This document shows, piece by piece, positions 11,783 to 25,135 of a DNA stretch of 64,000 bases. Numbering within the stretch: the first letter of the stretch is position 1; every line of letters begins with the position of its first letter. The DNA is taken from assembly GCA_023512835.1 (NCBI GenBank), contig CM042086.1, forward strand, positions 15,760,309 to 15,824,308, read 5' to 3'. A program made the translations under genes and the position numbers. The stretch is from Taxillus chinensis. Taxonomy: Eukaryota > Streptophyta > Magnoliopsida > Santalales > Loranthaceae. The notes beneath the pieces were generated by a model. That model was not told the origin of the DNA. It did no database searches and saw only the letters and a list, made by a program, of their open reading frames with translations.

Positions 11783-11916
11783 GATTATACATCTGGAAGT
11801 AATGATGGTTTCAACATTTTTTTGACCTTTTGGGTGTGACATGGAGAGTCATATATATTAATATATACCTAGTTTCAGATGGTTTTGAAACTAGAGAATG
11901 TGACATAAATAAATAT

Positions 11917-11959
<43 letters not shown>

Positions 11960-14900
11960 ATATATATATATATATATATCCTTTTATCCAATTAGATTTG
12001 TATCTAAGGAAATAGGATATTATTTGTGTATCCGTATATAAATGAATATATCTATATACAAAATATTCATATTCATATTTAATTATTATTATTATTTAAA
12101 AATTTTATTAACTTATATTCATATATTAATATATTAATTTATTATCAAATCTGTTGTGTAGATTATATATATGAAGTGATGTTATCATATATATATATAT
12201 AATTAGTTGTTACATTTTTATTTTAATATATAGTCAAGTAATATATTCTCTTGTTCAAGTCCTAGGTTTAAGCCTTCTACCCAGTGTTTTTATATTTTCC
12301 TCCACGATACAAGTTCGGTATTAGAACTCTGTGGTTGTATAATCCAATTTATGTTTCAAAGATATAGATTGTCTATATTATTTGAATTTACATAATATCC
12401 AACAAATACAAATAAGTAATTTTAATATCCTTCAGATATTAAAAACAAATACAAAATAAAAATAATTTATGGAGAAGCATTGATCTAAGTTGTTTATAAA
12501 AAAAAGTACACAACTAATTGGAAAATATACAAATATATAAAATGATATTACATGTTAAGTATAGCATTTACGTGCACCACATTGGAAAGCGTGAGTTAGA
12601 CACATAAGGCAAATGAGAACCCTTTACACACTACAACTAATTCCTCAAAATATACAGACCTTACAGTATAGTGATTAGTGCATTACATTCATATACTGCT
12701 CATACATTAGTTATTCTTTCTTTGTCGGTGTGATTGGGCATTTAAAACATGTTGTTCCTGTTGAGCTTCATCTATAGGATTTATAACCAATTGGAATGAG
12801 CACTACGCGTCACTAATTTAGTCCGAGACCAATAGACCAATTGATCAGTAACCATTACGAATCCACTAATTTTTTTTTGAAATGTCATCACCATGCTTTG
12901 GCATTGGTAGGAGAGATGGTCAAAAATGGGAATAAAAGGAGGAACGATGAAGGAGAGGTGGTAAAACCATGAATACCATGCATCAATATTTATCTTGATA
13001 GCTTATTAAAATTTTACATCTCTCGCGTACAAATAGACTAACAGTGCAAATTAGCACCTTTTGTAAAAGAGCAGGAAGAAAGGATCAAGCTGAATAGGAG
13101 CCTGGCTCTAATAATAACAGGACTTAATTTCATTTCAGCCATCAAACAAAAGAGACAAGAAAGAAGAAAGAAATAAAACAAGAGAGGACGCTTTCGTTCA
13201 AAAAGACAGCTCCATGCTGCATGCATGTGTGATGTGTAGAGCAGGAGGGGGCCTCCGTGAAGTGTGAGCCCAAACCGACGAAGCCCGCCGCAGGATGCCA
13301 CGTGTGAACCGGGCAGTTGCTCTACAACAGGCTTTAAGCATCATATTCGTAGCTTGGATGTCTGTGCTGGTCATCACTGTCGGCTTTGACTAAACTTTAA
13401 GATAACAGATAGGCTCCCCAGTCCACATAAAAAATTGTATATATAAAAAAACGTCTGTACTGATTAATCATTTTTCTATAAATAAGATTTCATTGAATTA
13501 TGGAGTTTTTGTTTTCGTTTTTTAAAGTGAAATACAAGTCATAAATATATAATTGGGTTAGCAGGGTCAAACTTTTTCCATAGCACCGGTTTGACCCGCT
13601 GCCTTCTTTTTAAATTTTATTTTTTCTTTCGAATAATGTATATATGGGGGATAATTGAATTTTTAAAGTTATATCTTGTCCAGATTTTTTCTTCTTTTAG
13701 TCATTCACGTCTATGATCTACAGTATTCGGCAATTATTGTGGTTACTTTTTTGAATGGAAAAACTAAATATGCATGCATGACATATTTTGAAGACATGTA
13801 TTTACTGTGGTGTAGGAATGTAAATCCATTGCGATGGGGCATGGTTGTGAGTTCGATCCAGTTTTCATACGGCAAGGGGAGTTTAGGAGTGAGTGGGGCA
13901 GTGGATCAAAAAAAAAAATTATTTATTTATTTATTTTGCTAAATTAGGCACATGAGTGAGTATTGCATCATATCATTTCGTAAAATAATTAATTATAGTG
14001 TTTTTTTCCTCGCTCTCCATCTCTCCCCTTCTTTCCATGGACTCGTGATTGATTTGTTTTATTTTTTATTTTTTAAAATTTTTTCAAATCAAGAAGGCCA
14101 TCGAAATTCAAGTTCTCTTTCTATTTCTTCCATTGACCGATTGATTGATTTCTTTAGACTTTTATTGTTTTGAATCAAAAGTGGACATTAAAATTCAAAC
14201 TCAAAGATGGGAACTTTTAAGAAAATTATCTCCTAATTTATCTTATCAATTTGAAGAAAGTAATAACACAATTCCACAACGTAAGAATATAATGTGAACA
14301 ACTCTAAATAAGATAAAAATTACGACAAAAGACTAATAACTACATAAACTATTTTTCTTACGCCCACTTTCGTTTCATTTATTTGGCCAAAAGACTAACA
14401 AATATCCAATTTGGTTAAATAAACAAAAATCGCTACAACCACTATCATGATCGATGATTATCATTATACCAGTGACCATTCTCTATCGTAAAAAGTACAT
14501 TTACTTATAACACGTTTTTAGAACTTTCCTGATCAGCACATATCAATAAATAAACTTGTTGAAAAGTATGATGTGACTTTCTTATTTAGCTTTTCTGAAG
14601 TTTCTTGGCCATTAATATTATTCCACTACACACCTTCCATGATGCTGAACCATTGTCATTGTGCAAACTTATAGAGCCACTAATAATGTCATATTTGTTT
14701 TTTAAATTAAGGTAATGTGATCATGCCATAAGGATGTACATATGTTCTTCTTTAGTATAGCTCACTGTCTCCTTCGACAATGCTTATAATGTTAGTATTT
14801 GAGTTGGAGCCTATTTCCAACCCCATTCTACTAGTTGACACTTCTAACAAATTATATTATTCTTAGAGTTCTTTTATTTTCCATTCTTAACAATCAATAT

Positions 14901-16265
14901 CGAATTCCTTGTTGAGATTTGACCTTCACTATTAAGCTTCTTTTTTCTCAAAAAGGTTTTTTAGTAACTTTATATAAAATTATTATATCTTTCCCATATA
15001 TTAATACCAATTTCATCTGATTATAGAAAGATAGAAGAGACCATACGAACCTTAAGGCTTTGTCTTCAATCATCAATCTTCACTTCAGTGGATTTCAATT
15101 ATGAGACAATTTTGTGGAGAGCACTTAAATATTCTAAAATCTTTGATCCTTCCTTTATCTATGGTGTGTGAAACAGTTCTTTTAGGAAGAGTTACATGTC
15201 TTTCACCTTATATAACTCTGATGTATATATATTTTTAGAGCCATTTGGTTGTTAAAATACCATGCACATTTTTTAAGAACATTTTTGGCCAGACATAGTC
15301 GTATAACACTTCCCATCTTCATATCTAACTATACATTTTAGCCAAACACGTAAAAGCTTTAGTTATCTATTTTAAAAATAGGTTTGGGTTTTCGAAAACA
15401 AGAATCAATTGATAGAGTTTGTTTTGTATACATATTTTACAAATAAAATGATATTTTATTAAAATATTCATTTGAATAAAAATAACTATTTTTGAAATCA
15501 TATATTACTTGTTTTCTATTTTTAAATGTAAATTTAATTGTTATGTGAGACTCAATTTATTTGTTTGTTTTTGTTTTCTATTTTTTTTTATTATCTAAGT
15601 CCACTTATATATGTATTACAATTTGTATGGGAGGACTCGATTTAAAAAAATACACTCAATTTAAAACATAATCTCTCTTATATCAAATACAGTAGAGTCT
15701 TCGTGTACTGGGCTATGCAAATTTATATTTGCTAGTTAGGTCTCTTTGATATAAGTTTTGATTTATGTATTTTATTTTTTAAATTTTGTTAGAGTTCGTA
15801 TTGAATTATAATTTGAAAATAATTTATATTTGATATAAGAAAGAATGTGTTTTAAAATGAGTGTGTATTTTTAAAAATTAAAGCCTAAAAATTATTTAAA
15901 AATATTTGGTGGGCCTAAGTAATAAGAATAAAAAAAGTAAAAATTAAAATAAAAAAACTTATTTGAATATCAAGAAAGAATTGATTGTAGACTTGAAAAT
16001 AGAAAATAGTTAAAAATAATTTTTAAAAACAACTATAGAACTTAATATTTTAAAAAATAATTTTTAAACATATGTTATTATTGAATTAAGATGAGCCCAC
16101 ATCGAGCTTATTATTTTTAAAAACGATATCCGACTCGACTTATGCCAAACATAGTGATATCTTCTCTCTTCTTAATTTTTTCCTTAAATAAAGAATAAAA
16201 AAATATTTTAATAAACGACGATGCAGTTTAAGTTTTTTTAAAGATCCAACAGCAGTGAATGCTGT

Positions 16266-16295
<30 letters not shown>
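16266..16295. repeat. (AT)n microsatellite
   Basis: A run of about 15 AT dinucleotides. Confidence 0.95.
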
Positions 16296-16298
<3 letters not shown>

Positions 16299-16583
16299 GA
16301 AATATAGACAAAGCGAATATCTTTGATAGAAATAATTAAAGGAAAAGTGTATTTACATTTTACATATATATACATAAGCGAATATCGTACAAGACCGTTT
16401 GGATTGATATAATTAAATATTTTTTAAGAAACTAATATCAGTCTAACTACATTAGCATTGCACTCGATTAATTAAACTTAAGAACATGCACTGCTACCCG
16501 GCACAAAAGGTGGCCCATCCTCTGATTTATTACAATTTGACTTCTCCCACCTATTTACGTGTAGGCCGCTAGCTAGCTTAAGT

Positions 16584-17090
16584 CTAAGAACAAGGCATTC
16601 TCCTGCGATATTTTTTTACTAGTATCATCAATGCTTGTCTTTTCAAGCACGCATTTACACGAACGATCCATGTGGGTGCCCAATCAACCTCATAGGGGGG
16701 GGGGGGGGGGTTGGATTTGAGCGCTTCTCTTGAACCGCATTGCAATTTGAAAACCCCCCCTCGGCCCCTCCCTCCTTTCTCTCTTTCACTCTCTGCAACA
16801 AGATGTGACAAAAAGATAAGACGGGATGGGATGTTGGTCTCACGTGGGGGAGCTCGCTCTCGCACGTGTGGAGTGCGGGAGGAGGACATGGTCGGTCAAT
16901 TGTGCTTGGCGGTTGGAGCTCCCTCCGTCAGTGTCACCACCGCATGCGAGAGTGTGTGTGCGTTTGCTTCACGCAAGCTGTTGCTGGCTGCCCTGTGTTA
17001 TCTGTTGTTGTGTCTTCTGTGCTTTTTTGTTCTTCCCGTTTCTCTTATCGTGGCTTTAAAGTTCAGTCCCAAGTAGCTCTCTCCCTCACC
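16584..17090. other. GC-rich island with a 16 bp G run, no recognised gene
   Basis: This 500 bp block is strikingly richer in G+C than the DNA around it. It has a poly-G tract at 16695-16710, a C-rich stretch near 16755, and overlapping open frames on both strands. None of the translated frames resembles a family I know. It may be the first exon and 5' UTR of an unrecognised transcript, a captured fragment or a relic. Confidence 0.35.
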
Positions 17091-20000
17091 GGTGGATTTC
17101 ATTAATAAACGAGCTATATATCATGTATGCGTGATGCAGCAAATATACACCATCCTGCGTCATGCACAGCTAGATATATTAATTCATTAAAAAACGGCCA
17201 AAAGCTATAATAGAGAGATATATGTACAAGAATATGTTCATCGCGCTACAAAAAATAATGTAAACCATTTGTATGTTTGAGGTCGATCGAGGCCATAATT
17301 TTATAAATTTTTAAAATTAATTTAAATTCATTATGAAAATTAATGTTATTGCTTCGATAGTAAAATTTCATATGTAATATTATATTTATCAAAAATTAAT
17401 ATTTACATCTTTTATTACAAATTAACGTTTTTTTATTTTTTTTATATTTATTAAAACTATTTATAGAAAAAATGTTGTTTGAAATGACGTATTATACTCA
17501 TTTAAAATTAATACAACAAAATCATTTCTTATTTCCGTGAAATATAACTGGCAAGTTCAATATATTTTTAAAAACTATAAATCAAATCGGCCGAAATGAA
17601 ATCATTAAGGAAATGATAATATGATTCAAAATTTTCAATCATTTATTTGTATGCACATGGATAAAAAAAAATTTATATTCTTTTCGATTCATAAGAAATA
17701 TCAAGGAAGCAAAAACGTTTTTGTGTTTTCGTGAATGTTCTACCCTTCAAGTTCAAGGGCTTTTCTGTTTCCAAATTCGGCCAATCTAAAGAAGAGGACT
17801 CCATGGAAATGCCGATTTTCTTTTTGTAAGTGAAGAAGGATTGCTATGACAAGGAAGACATTGGCCAGGATGATGATGACAAAAGGGAGGATAAGCTATG
17901 TTATTATAGACTTAGGCATCGATGCTGTTGCGGGAGGAGGAGAAGATGATTGAATGTTTGCTAGGGTTGTGAATAGTGTGGATGATTTAGGGTATTTTAA
18001 TAAAAAATGATTCACTTAGGTAAGAAAATATTTATAAATCACATGTGAGGTAGAAATCAATTTAAAACTTATTTCCAATAGAATTGTTGGGCCTAATTAG
18101 GATTAAATGTTAAGATTGTCATTTATGTCTTCACAAAAAAAATACTACGTAAGTTTGTTAGATGCTTAGAAATACATATCATTATATATATATTAAAAAT
18201 ATTTTATGCAACCAACCCGTAACATTCTCATGATATCATGGTTAATTGGACAGTCATTATTTTTTTTTTATCGCTTTCCATTCGATGATATGATATAATG
18301 CTACATCAGTACATCGTCACTATAATTCAAATATTATCCAACTCCAATTGTATATAATATTATTACATATATATGCTAATTAGAAAATGAATGCAATGAT
18401 TTCAACTGTGATCGTGATCGTTAATCTTGATCAAATAACTTAGATCGTAGTTTTAATTAATTATATCGAGATAACACATACACAATGGATACAAATAAGA
18501 TGAATAATTGTTTTTCACTATAATAATAGAGAAATAATGTGTAATTGGCTTGCAGGATCACCGTAAAATTGCGACTGATATGGACAAGTGTGATTTATTT
18601 ATAAATTTTTTTTGTCTTCTCCCAGTGATATGGTATGCTTTCACGTTGTTATCGTTATTCATTAATTATGCTAGCGGTGTTAAATGTGTTATTGGCTTGT
18701 AGGCTACGTGGGCGGATCTATATGTATTTGCGGCTCAAACTTGAAAATTTTAATCCATTTATATGTAGGTTAGAACGACATGTGGCTTGCGCCTTGCGGG
18801 CCGTTAAGAAAGTGAGTCAACTCACAAGCTAGCATGCATATATTAGTTTTTTTTTATTTGTTTTATTAAAAAATTTCGTTTGAAATTTATATTTGTAAAT
18901 TTTATCATTTTTTTAAGGTAAGAGTTAAACTGAAGGAATTTTTGATAGAAATTAGAGGTTTAAAGTAAAATAATTACTTAAAAATTTTAAAATTTCAGGC
19001 AGGCACATACTAAACCCGATCATTCTGTTTAACACCCTAACTCGGTGGTAAGTGTTATTCTCGTAGAAGCATCTCCAACGTCTAATAGAAGACTGTGTAA
19101 GTCACCGTATAGTGCTCAAAAGTATATGTTATGAGTAACTAATGAATGGGCAAATAGAAAACCGGCTAAAGTGTGTGACCCCGCGCATAATAAATGTACA
19201 TCCAATAATGCTAACTTATGTGCGCAGGAATTTATCGATAATTTTTGTAGAAAAAAAAAAAGGACCCCACATATAGCGGTTAAATTAAGCTCTTCTAGTT
19301 CTACGGGACATTGGCGGTTGACTGTGTCTGGAGTTGGAGATGAGGTGGACCATGTACATGAGGGAAATGTATGTGCATGTTGACTTGCTTTGCCACTGCA
19401 GCTGTGTGGATGTCGTTGGATTTTTTTCCCTTCTTTCTAGGCCACCATGTGGCCTTATTTATTTCTTAGGGGGCGATGTAGCTGTGTGTCCTACATTTGA
19501 TGATGTGTAGTCTCCTAGGTTTTTTTTTTTTTTTTTGTAAAAACTTTTTTTTTGGCTAAAATGAACACTATGGCTATTTCACGCACAAACACACATGTAC
19601 AAGATTAAGCAGTTGTAGTTAAACATTCAATCATCATATATTTCTTAAGTCTATATTAGCATAGTTCTTAGAGCACGTGCAGCTTCCGCCATATAGAAGC
19701 CCTCCTTCTTGCAAATTGACAAGCATAGTTGCCTCCTGATGCAAGAGCAAACTTTGTGGCTTTGTTACTACCACAACCTCCCATCAGCTACTTGTTTTCC
19801 CAACAGGGACGATCGACAAGAAAGACAAGTGAAAAAAGGCGTGCCATTTTTCTATAGTTTAATGGTATAATACAAATACAAGGATATATAGTGTTGCACA
19901 TCAGAACAGTATCACAAATACAAACAATATTATATGTATAGTTCCAAATAACAATGTTGTAAATTTGAACAACATTAATGTAAATCCAGGATATATACTT

Positions 20001-20472
20001 ATTACTAAATTGAAATGATGATAAGGTGTTCATATTTAGAATATCCAGATTTATCCAACCTAAGCAATTCAGGATACAATATCTTCCTCATTGTTGCATT
20101 TTCATTGGTCATCAAATGAACATAGTATAAGAGGGATACCCATTGAACTTCGAGGAGATATTTAGGGTTCTTGGTGATTCTATATATACTCTAGGTCTAG
20201 GATTATAAGTGAACTCTGACAATTAATATATCGCTTTGTATTTGCTATATGTATAGAGAAGAGTGAGAAATTCATCATGGTAGGTAGGTTGGTGCCTGCA
20301 GAAATTCATTGTATTCCTTTCGTTAACGTATAACTGTAACATCGCATTCAATTAACTCAATGTAAAAAATAATTGTAAAAAAAATAAATAAACTGCTCCA
20401 AGAAAAACCATCCGTACTATTTGAACTCAACTCATGATTTTAGGATCAACCCACTTGCGCAACTCATGCCAT

Positions 20473-20480
20473 TATTTAAA
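20473..20480 (+). promoter_or_regulatory. Candidate TATA box of the LOB-domain gene
   Basis: TATTTAAA lies 235 bases upstream of the start codon, followed by a leader rich in AC and GA repeats. Position and sequence are plausible but unproven. Confidence 0.3.
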
Positions 20481-20673
20481 AAGAACGAACGAAAAGAAAG
20501 AAAGACAGCACTTTAGAACTGACCCACCACCAAAGATAGCTCTCACCCGCACGCTCCCCAACCCCAACACACACACACACACACACAAAAGTACTATTCC
20601 TCACGACCCCTCTCAAACTATTAAGAGACACACAGTGATTATTATCAAAGACACACAGAAGTCAGTCACAGAA

Positions 20674-20674
20674 G

Positions 20675-20702
<28 letters not shown>
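20674..20702. repeat. (GA)n tract in the LOB-domain 5' leader
   Basis: An AG/GA run ends 5 bases before the ATG at 20708. GA repeats in plant leaders and promoters are known binding sites for BBR/BPC GAGA-binding proteins; whether this one works is inference. Confidence 0.9.
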
Positions 20703-20705
<3 letters not shown>

Positions 20706-20707
20706 GG

Positions 20708-21841
20708 ATGAGTAGTGGTGTCGAAGGGCGGCCATGTGGGGCTTGCAGGTTCCTGCGGAGGAAGTGCGTGAGGAGTTGCGTCTTCGCGCCCTACTTCGAA
20801 GGTGACCAGGACGGCGCTGCCCATTTCGCCGCCGTCCACAAGGTATTCGGCGCCAGCAACTCCTCCAAGCTGCTCCTCCGTCTCCCGCCTCATAAGCGCC
20901 TCGACGCCGTCATTTCGCTCTGCTACGAGGCCCTCGCTCGCCTCCGCGACCCCGTCTACGGCTGCGTCGCCCACATCTTCTCCCTCCAACAACAGGTATA
21001 TATATATATATATGCGCGCACACACACACACACACACTCTCTCTCTCTCTCTAAAAAAATCCATTAATAAATCGTTAAAAAAACAATCCTTTTAGATTTG
21101 GAAAAATGTTCAAGTCTTTGGTCTTTTTTCATGTTGGCAACTCCCGTGTTCCCTACACAGCGTACACAATGCTAACGTACGCCAGGTCCTGCTCGATCCG
21201 TAAATATCACGGTTGTGCTGTCAGGATTTAGAATTTTCTTCCCTCACAAATGTTTCTGGTAATCATTGTGACTGACATCTTCCGTATATATTATGACCAA
21301 TTTAATCAACTTAGTTAATGCTTCAGATTTATTCTCAGCTTTTTCTCTCCCGGCCCCCTGCGCTCTGTATAGATGGAGTAGGTGATCGAAATCTCTATGC
21401 TAACGTGAGCCAAAAGGTGATAGTAGCTTTAGCCTGTGCCCTTCTATGTAGTTGCTTCTCAAACTCCCCAATCTGAACAGAAAAGGCAACTCAATGCTCT
21501 ACCCCTTTTTGGTTTTTGCAATATTGGTCACGTTCGGCTGACCCTATATATGATAAGAGTCTCTATTTGGAAATTGGATTGATGATGATAGATTGATATA
21601 TAAATCGTAAATAAAGTTTGTGATATACGCGTATATTTTTACATACCAACCGTATACGCGTAAGATTGTGATATAACTCATTTGGTAAAAAAAAGTTTTT
21701 GTAATAATATAATAGTCATCCTTGGTTATTATTGCTGATGAGCAACTAATTAATGACGTCAATATATATATATATATATATACTAAAGTTTTTTCTTTGG
21801 GTAAGTTAGTACTCGATCGTGTGTTGACAGTATTTAGCTTT

Positions 21842-21885
<44 letters not shown>

Positions 21886-22779
21886 CTAATATTGTATTTC
21901 TGCATAGAGTGGCGACAAGGAATTTAATTCTAAGGTAATCCAAACCCGTGTTCGGGTTTTAGGGTTGCATTAAAAGCTCTTGTTCTATTGGCACGCGTGG
22001 GTTATGTTAATTTGTACCTGTTATTTCGGGATTTGGACAGGTGGGCTAGAAAGTCAAATTTGCTTGCCGGAGGTACCAAGTCATAAATAAACTTGACTTG
22101 GCTGCTCGAGAAAATACAGTAATGTTTTTGTTAATCTTGGCCTTCAGAGAAGATAGGAGGGTTTTGTCTTTATCTGAAAGGAAAGGGAAGATAAGAGTAT
22201 ATATCAACTACAAGATTTATTTATTAATTCATTTTTAGAGAAGCTCTTTGTTTTTCTTTTTTCTTTTTGTTAAGTAAAAATTTAAAAAACTGCTCTAAAC
22301 ATGAATAAATACGGAAACTTGCATGAAATGGATTTGTAAATAGATTTTTTCATACTGGTAGTCGTGACCCTAATTAGCACTCTTCTTTAATCATGGTGTA
22401 CACCTCATGTACGGCTCGTCTCATATATATTATTATGCATACATGCATGCACAAAAATTAATTAATAGTACTTGACTTATCATATATGGTTGTATAGGTG
22501 TTGAACCTGCAGGCAGAGTTGGCCTACATTCAGGCTCAGCTATCAACCTTGCAGCGCATTCCACTGCAGCTGCCGCCACCGCCACAGCTGGACGCCTCAC
22601 TGGATTCAGCCTCGTCTTCCATGGAAATGTCCACGCATTTTGATCCCCGGCCGACATCAAACGTGCATGACTCCACTCTTCCTGATGATTTTGATGACTG
22701 TGAACTCCAGGCATTGGCTCATGAGCTCATCTCAAGGTACTTGTCCGGGGCGAGGCTCCGGTCTCCAAGTTCTCATTGA
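20708..22779 (+). CDS. LBD: LOB-domain (LBD/ASL) transcription factor, class I
   Basis: The gene has two exons, 20708-20995 and 22498-22779, joined by a GT-AG intron of 1502 bp, and encodes 189 aa. The LOB domain fills most of exon 1. It has the zinc-finger-like CX2CX6CX3C motif (C10, C13, C20, C24), the GAS block with [11 protein letters not shown] at 40-50, and the invariant DPVYG at 81-85. The leucine-zipper-like LX6LX3LX6L motif (L93, L100, L104, L111) spans the splice junction, which marks class I. The C-terminal half is proline/serine-rich with an acidic DDFDDCE patch near residue 160, a likely activation region. Such nuclear proteins control lateral organ, lateral root and vascular development. 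The sequence looks closest to the LBD16/18/20/30 side of class I; the exact orthologue is not fixed. The intron opens with a compound TA/CA/CT microsatellite. Confidence 0.95.
20996..21052. repeat. Compound (TA)n(CA)n(CT)n microsatellite at the 5' end of the LBD intron
   Basis: TA, CA and CT runs follow each other immediately after the donor GT of exon 1. Confidence 0.93.
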
Positions 22780-25087
22780 CTTGCAAATTAAGATCACCCC
22801 TAGTTTTTGTCAAGACAGAAGGTGCACTTTTCTGGTTCATGAGTGCTTCTTAAGAGTGCTTGCTTGTGGTTGAGGGCACGTTAATTAATTAGTTAATGCA
22901 TGATGTATTGTTAATTGATTAATTATGGGATCTTATAATTTAACCAAATTTAACTATCATGAACTGACTAGCTTGTGGCACAGTTGGCCTTTGTGTTTCA
23001 TGCTCTAATATATTTGTAATTTTACCGGCCGTTAAAAGAAGAATAGTGGTAAGTACTAGTAACTCGTGATGAGAACTCGTACCACATCCGCCACATCAGA
23101 GTGCTTGTAGAGACTTATGCAGTGCGCTTGTAAGAAGACTTTTTCAAACAAAAATGTCACTCTACGCACATACACCCCAGTATAATTATACTAATATGTG
23201 ACCTCTTTTGAAACGAAAAATGGAAAAAAAGAAACCCTGTCACTCTGCACTATATATTGAATTGTTGATTAATAATTAATACAATGTAAGAAATTACCCA
23301 GGAAAAAAGAAGTCATCATTGACCTACTTAGAATTTAAAAAAAAAAAAATCAAAGCTGTGATGACACAAATAATTAATATCGCCTTGTTGCATGCACCAA
23401 CCTTTTTGCATATATACTTGATGATATGACACGTCGGACGTACAGTTGTTGCAGGGTGTAGATCATATAATCATAATGTAATATATATATATATATATTA
23501 TTTTATGTTATGGAGTGGCAGAGAGAGAGGTCTGCAGGGAATTGATTGAAGAAGAGGGAGAGGGAGTACTGAGAGGCAATTTTATTTAGTGTGGAATAAA
23601 TGCAGAAAATCTATGGGGACATGTTCGCTTTCTTAACGTCAAATTCGTTATCTGTTAATATGTATCATAGATTTTTGGTTTGGGTTCCAATAATTTGTTA
23701 TATCCGGGAGTTAAGTACCAGGCGCAACCGGTCAGAAATTTTAATTCATTACCACCGAAAATCTTGGGAAAGCGATAGGAGCAATAGTTTAGTACTTTCT
23801 CGTGATCAAAAATTAAACATCTTCAACAGTAGTCCAAAACTGAGCAAAACGTTTCATTTGTCATTAGAATCTCTGATTTTTTTTCTTTTAAGACATTATC
23901 GACGATATTGTGTAATTACTCATCATATTTTCCTTTATCCGAAAACAATATAAAAAGAGGCTTATATAATTATTTTATTAAAATACTATTGTTTTTAAAA
24001 AGTATGTGATCAGATGATTTGTTATTTATAAAAATTTTTAAATTTATTTATTCACTGTTTTTAAAAATAATTATATTTTTATGCTTCAAGTTTATATTCT
24101 TCATATATTATTTAATATATTTTGTTTATAACTTATCTTATTTTTTATTTCTATTTCTATTATATTAAATTATATATATATTTAGATTTATAATTATTTT
24201 CTTTTCTTATTTATTACAATCAAATAAAAATACACACATATAAAAAATATTTAAAATTAATTAGAGAATAAATAATAATCCTCTAAATTTAAATATAAAT
24301 TTTTTGTCATTATTCCTAAAATCTATTTTGTATACTCATTTTTACTAAAAATGATGCAAATTAAATTTTAAATTGGCGCGAAATGTGATAGGAAGATAAT
24401 CATAACATCAACCCATATCTACCGTATTTTTAAAATGAAATTGTAGTCATATTTTCTAGATAAAAAGGGAACATGATTGATATTTGAAACTTAACACTTG
24501 GATGTATGCTCGAAGGCAGACCTTATAATAATTCAACATTTTTTTTGAAAAAAAAAAAATCCCCCACTCCTTCCCCCCCCATTAGTAATTGTGCTGGTAA
24601 TTAATTAAGAGAGAAAATTAAGAAGCAAATAATATAAATAAATAAATAAGTGCTGGAGAGGGGCGAAGGAAAACGTCGCTTCATCTTCTGATCTCTCGGT
24701 GAGCCTGCTACAGTAGTAACCTAGCTTCGCAAGCCACCACACAAACTGTTGCACGGTCGCTACAGCTAGCACGCAACCTCGCTGTCGTGTGTGTCTGCCC
24801 ACGCCCAGCGCTGTGTGAGCCAGCTTAGCATCGCGTGTTGTCAGCTTCATATCTAGCGCCGTCACTCGCTGCCGCACGCACGTGATCTGGCCTCACAGCT
24901 TAGCCACAGTCGTGCCCCAACCCCAATCTGGTCCCTCCCAGCTGCCCCTCCGTATGCTGTATGCATGCCGGTGTCCACCGGCTGAGCTCTGCCATTGTCA
25001 TCACCGCCCCCTCACAGCCGCGTCCGCACCTCTCAAGTTTCTAACCGTGTTAGAGCATTTTCACTGAATGTTTTTTTTTTTTTAAAT

Positions 25088-25135
<48 letters not shown>

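Larger units (their letters stand above)
10118..20472. other. Gene-poor AT-rich intergenic region
   Basis: No gene is supportable in this 10 kb. It contains (AT)n tracts (10292-10352, 16266-16295), a CTT run (10717-10744), a CT-then-AT compound microsatellite (about 11920-11980), a small tandem repeat (11731-11782), AT-rich dispersed repeat sequence (about 15360-16100) and one GC-rich island (16584-17090). Short ORFs here have no recognisable domains and mostly arise from low-complexity sequence. Confidence 0.6.

Noticed and set aside
13815..13870. B-box-like GAGTTCGATCC suggesting a tRNA-derived SINE or tRNA gene
   Set aside because: No convincing A box, no cloverleaf and no defined ends or poly-A tail.
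15285..16160. Two similar words (GCCAGACATAG and GCCAAACATAG) as possible MITE ends
   Set aside because: They are in direct, not inverted, orientation and no target duplication is visible.
23600..23953. 117-codon plus-strand ORF
   Set aside because: No recognisable domain, AT-rich surroundings, no promoter or splice context; probably chance.
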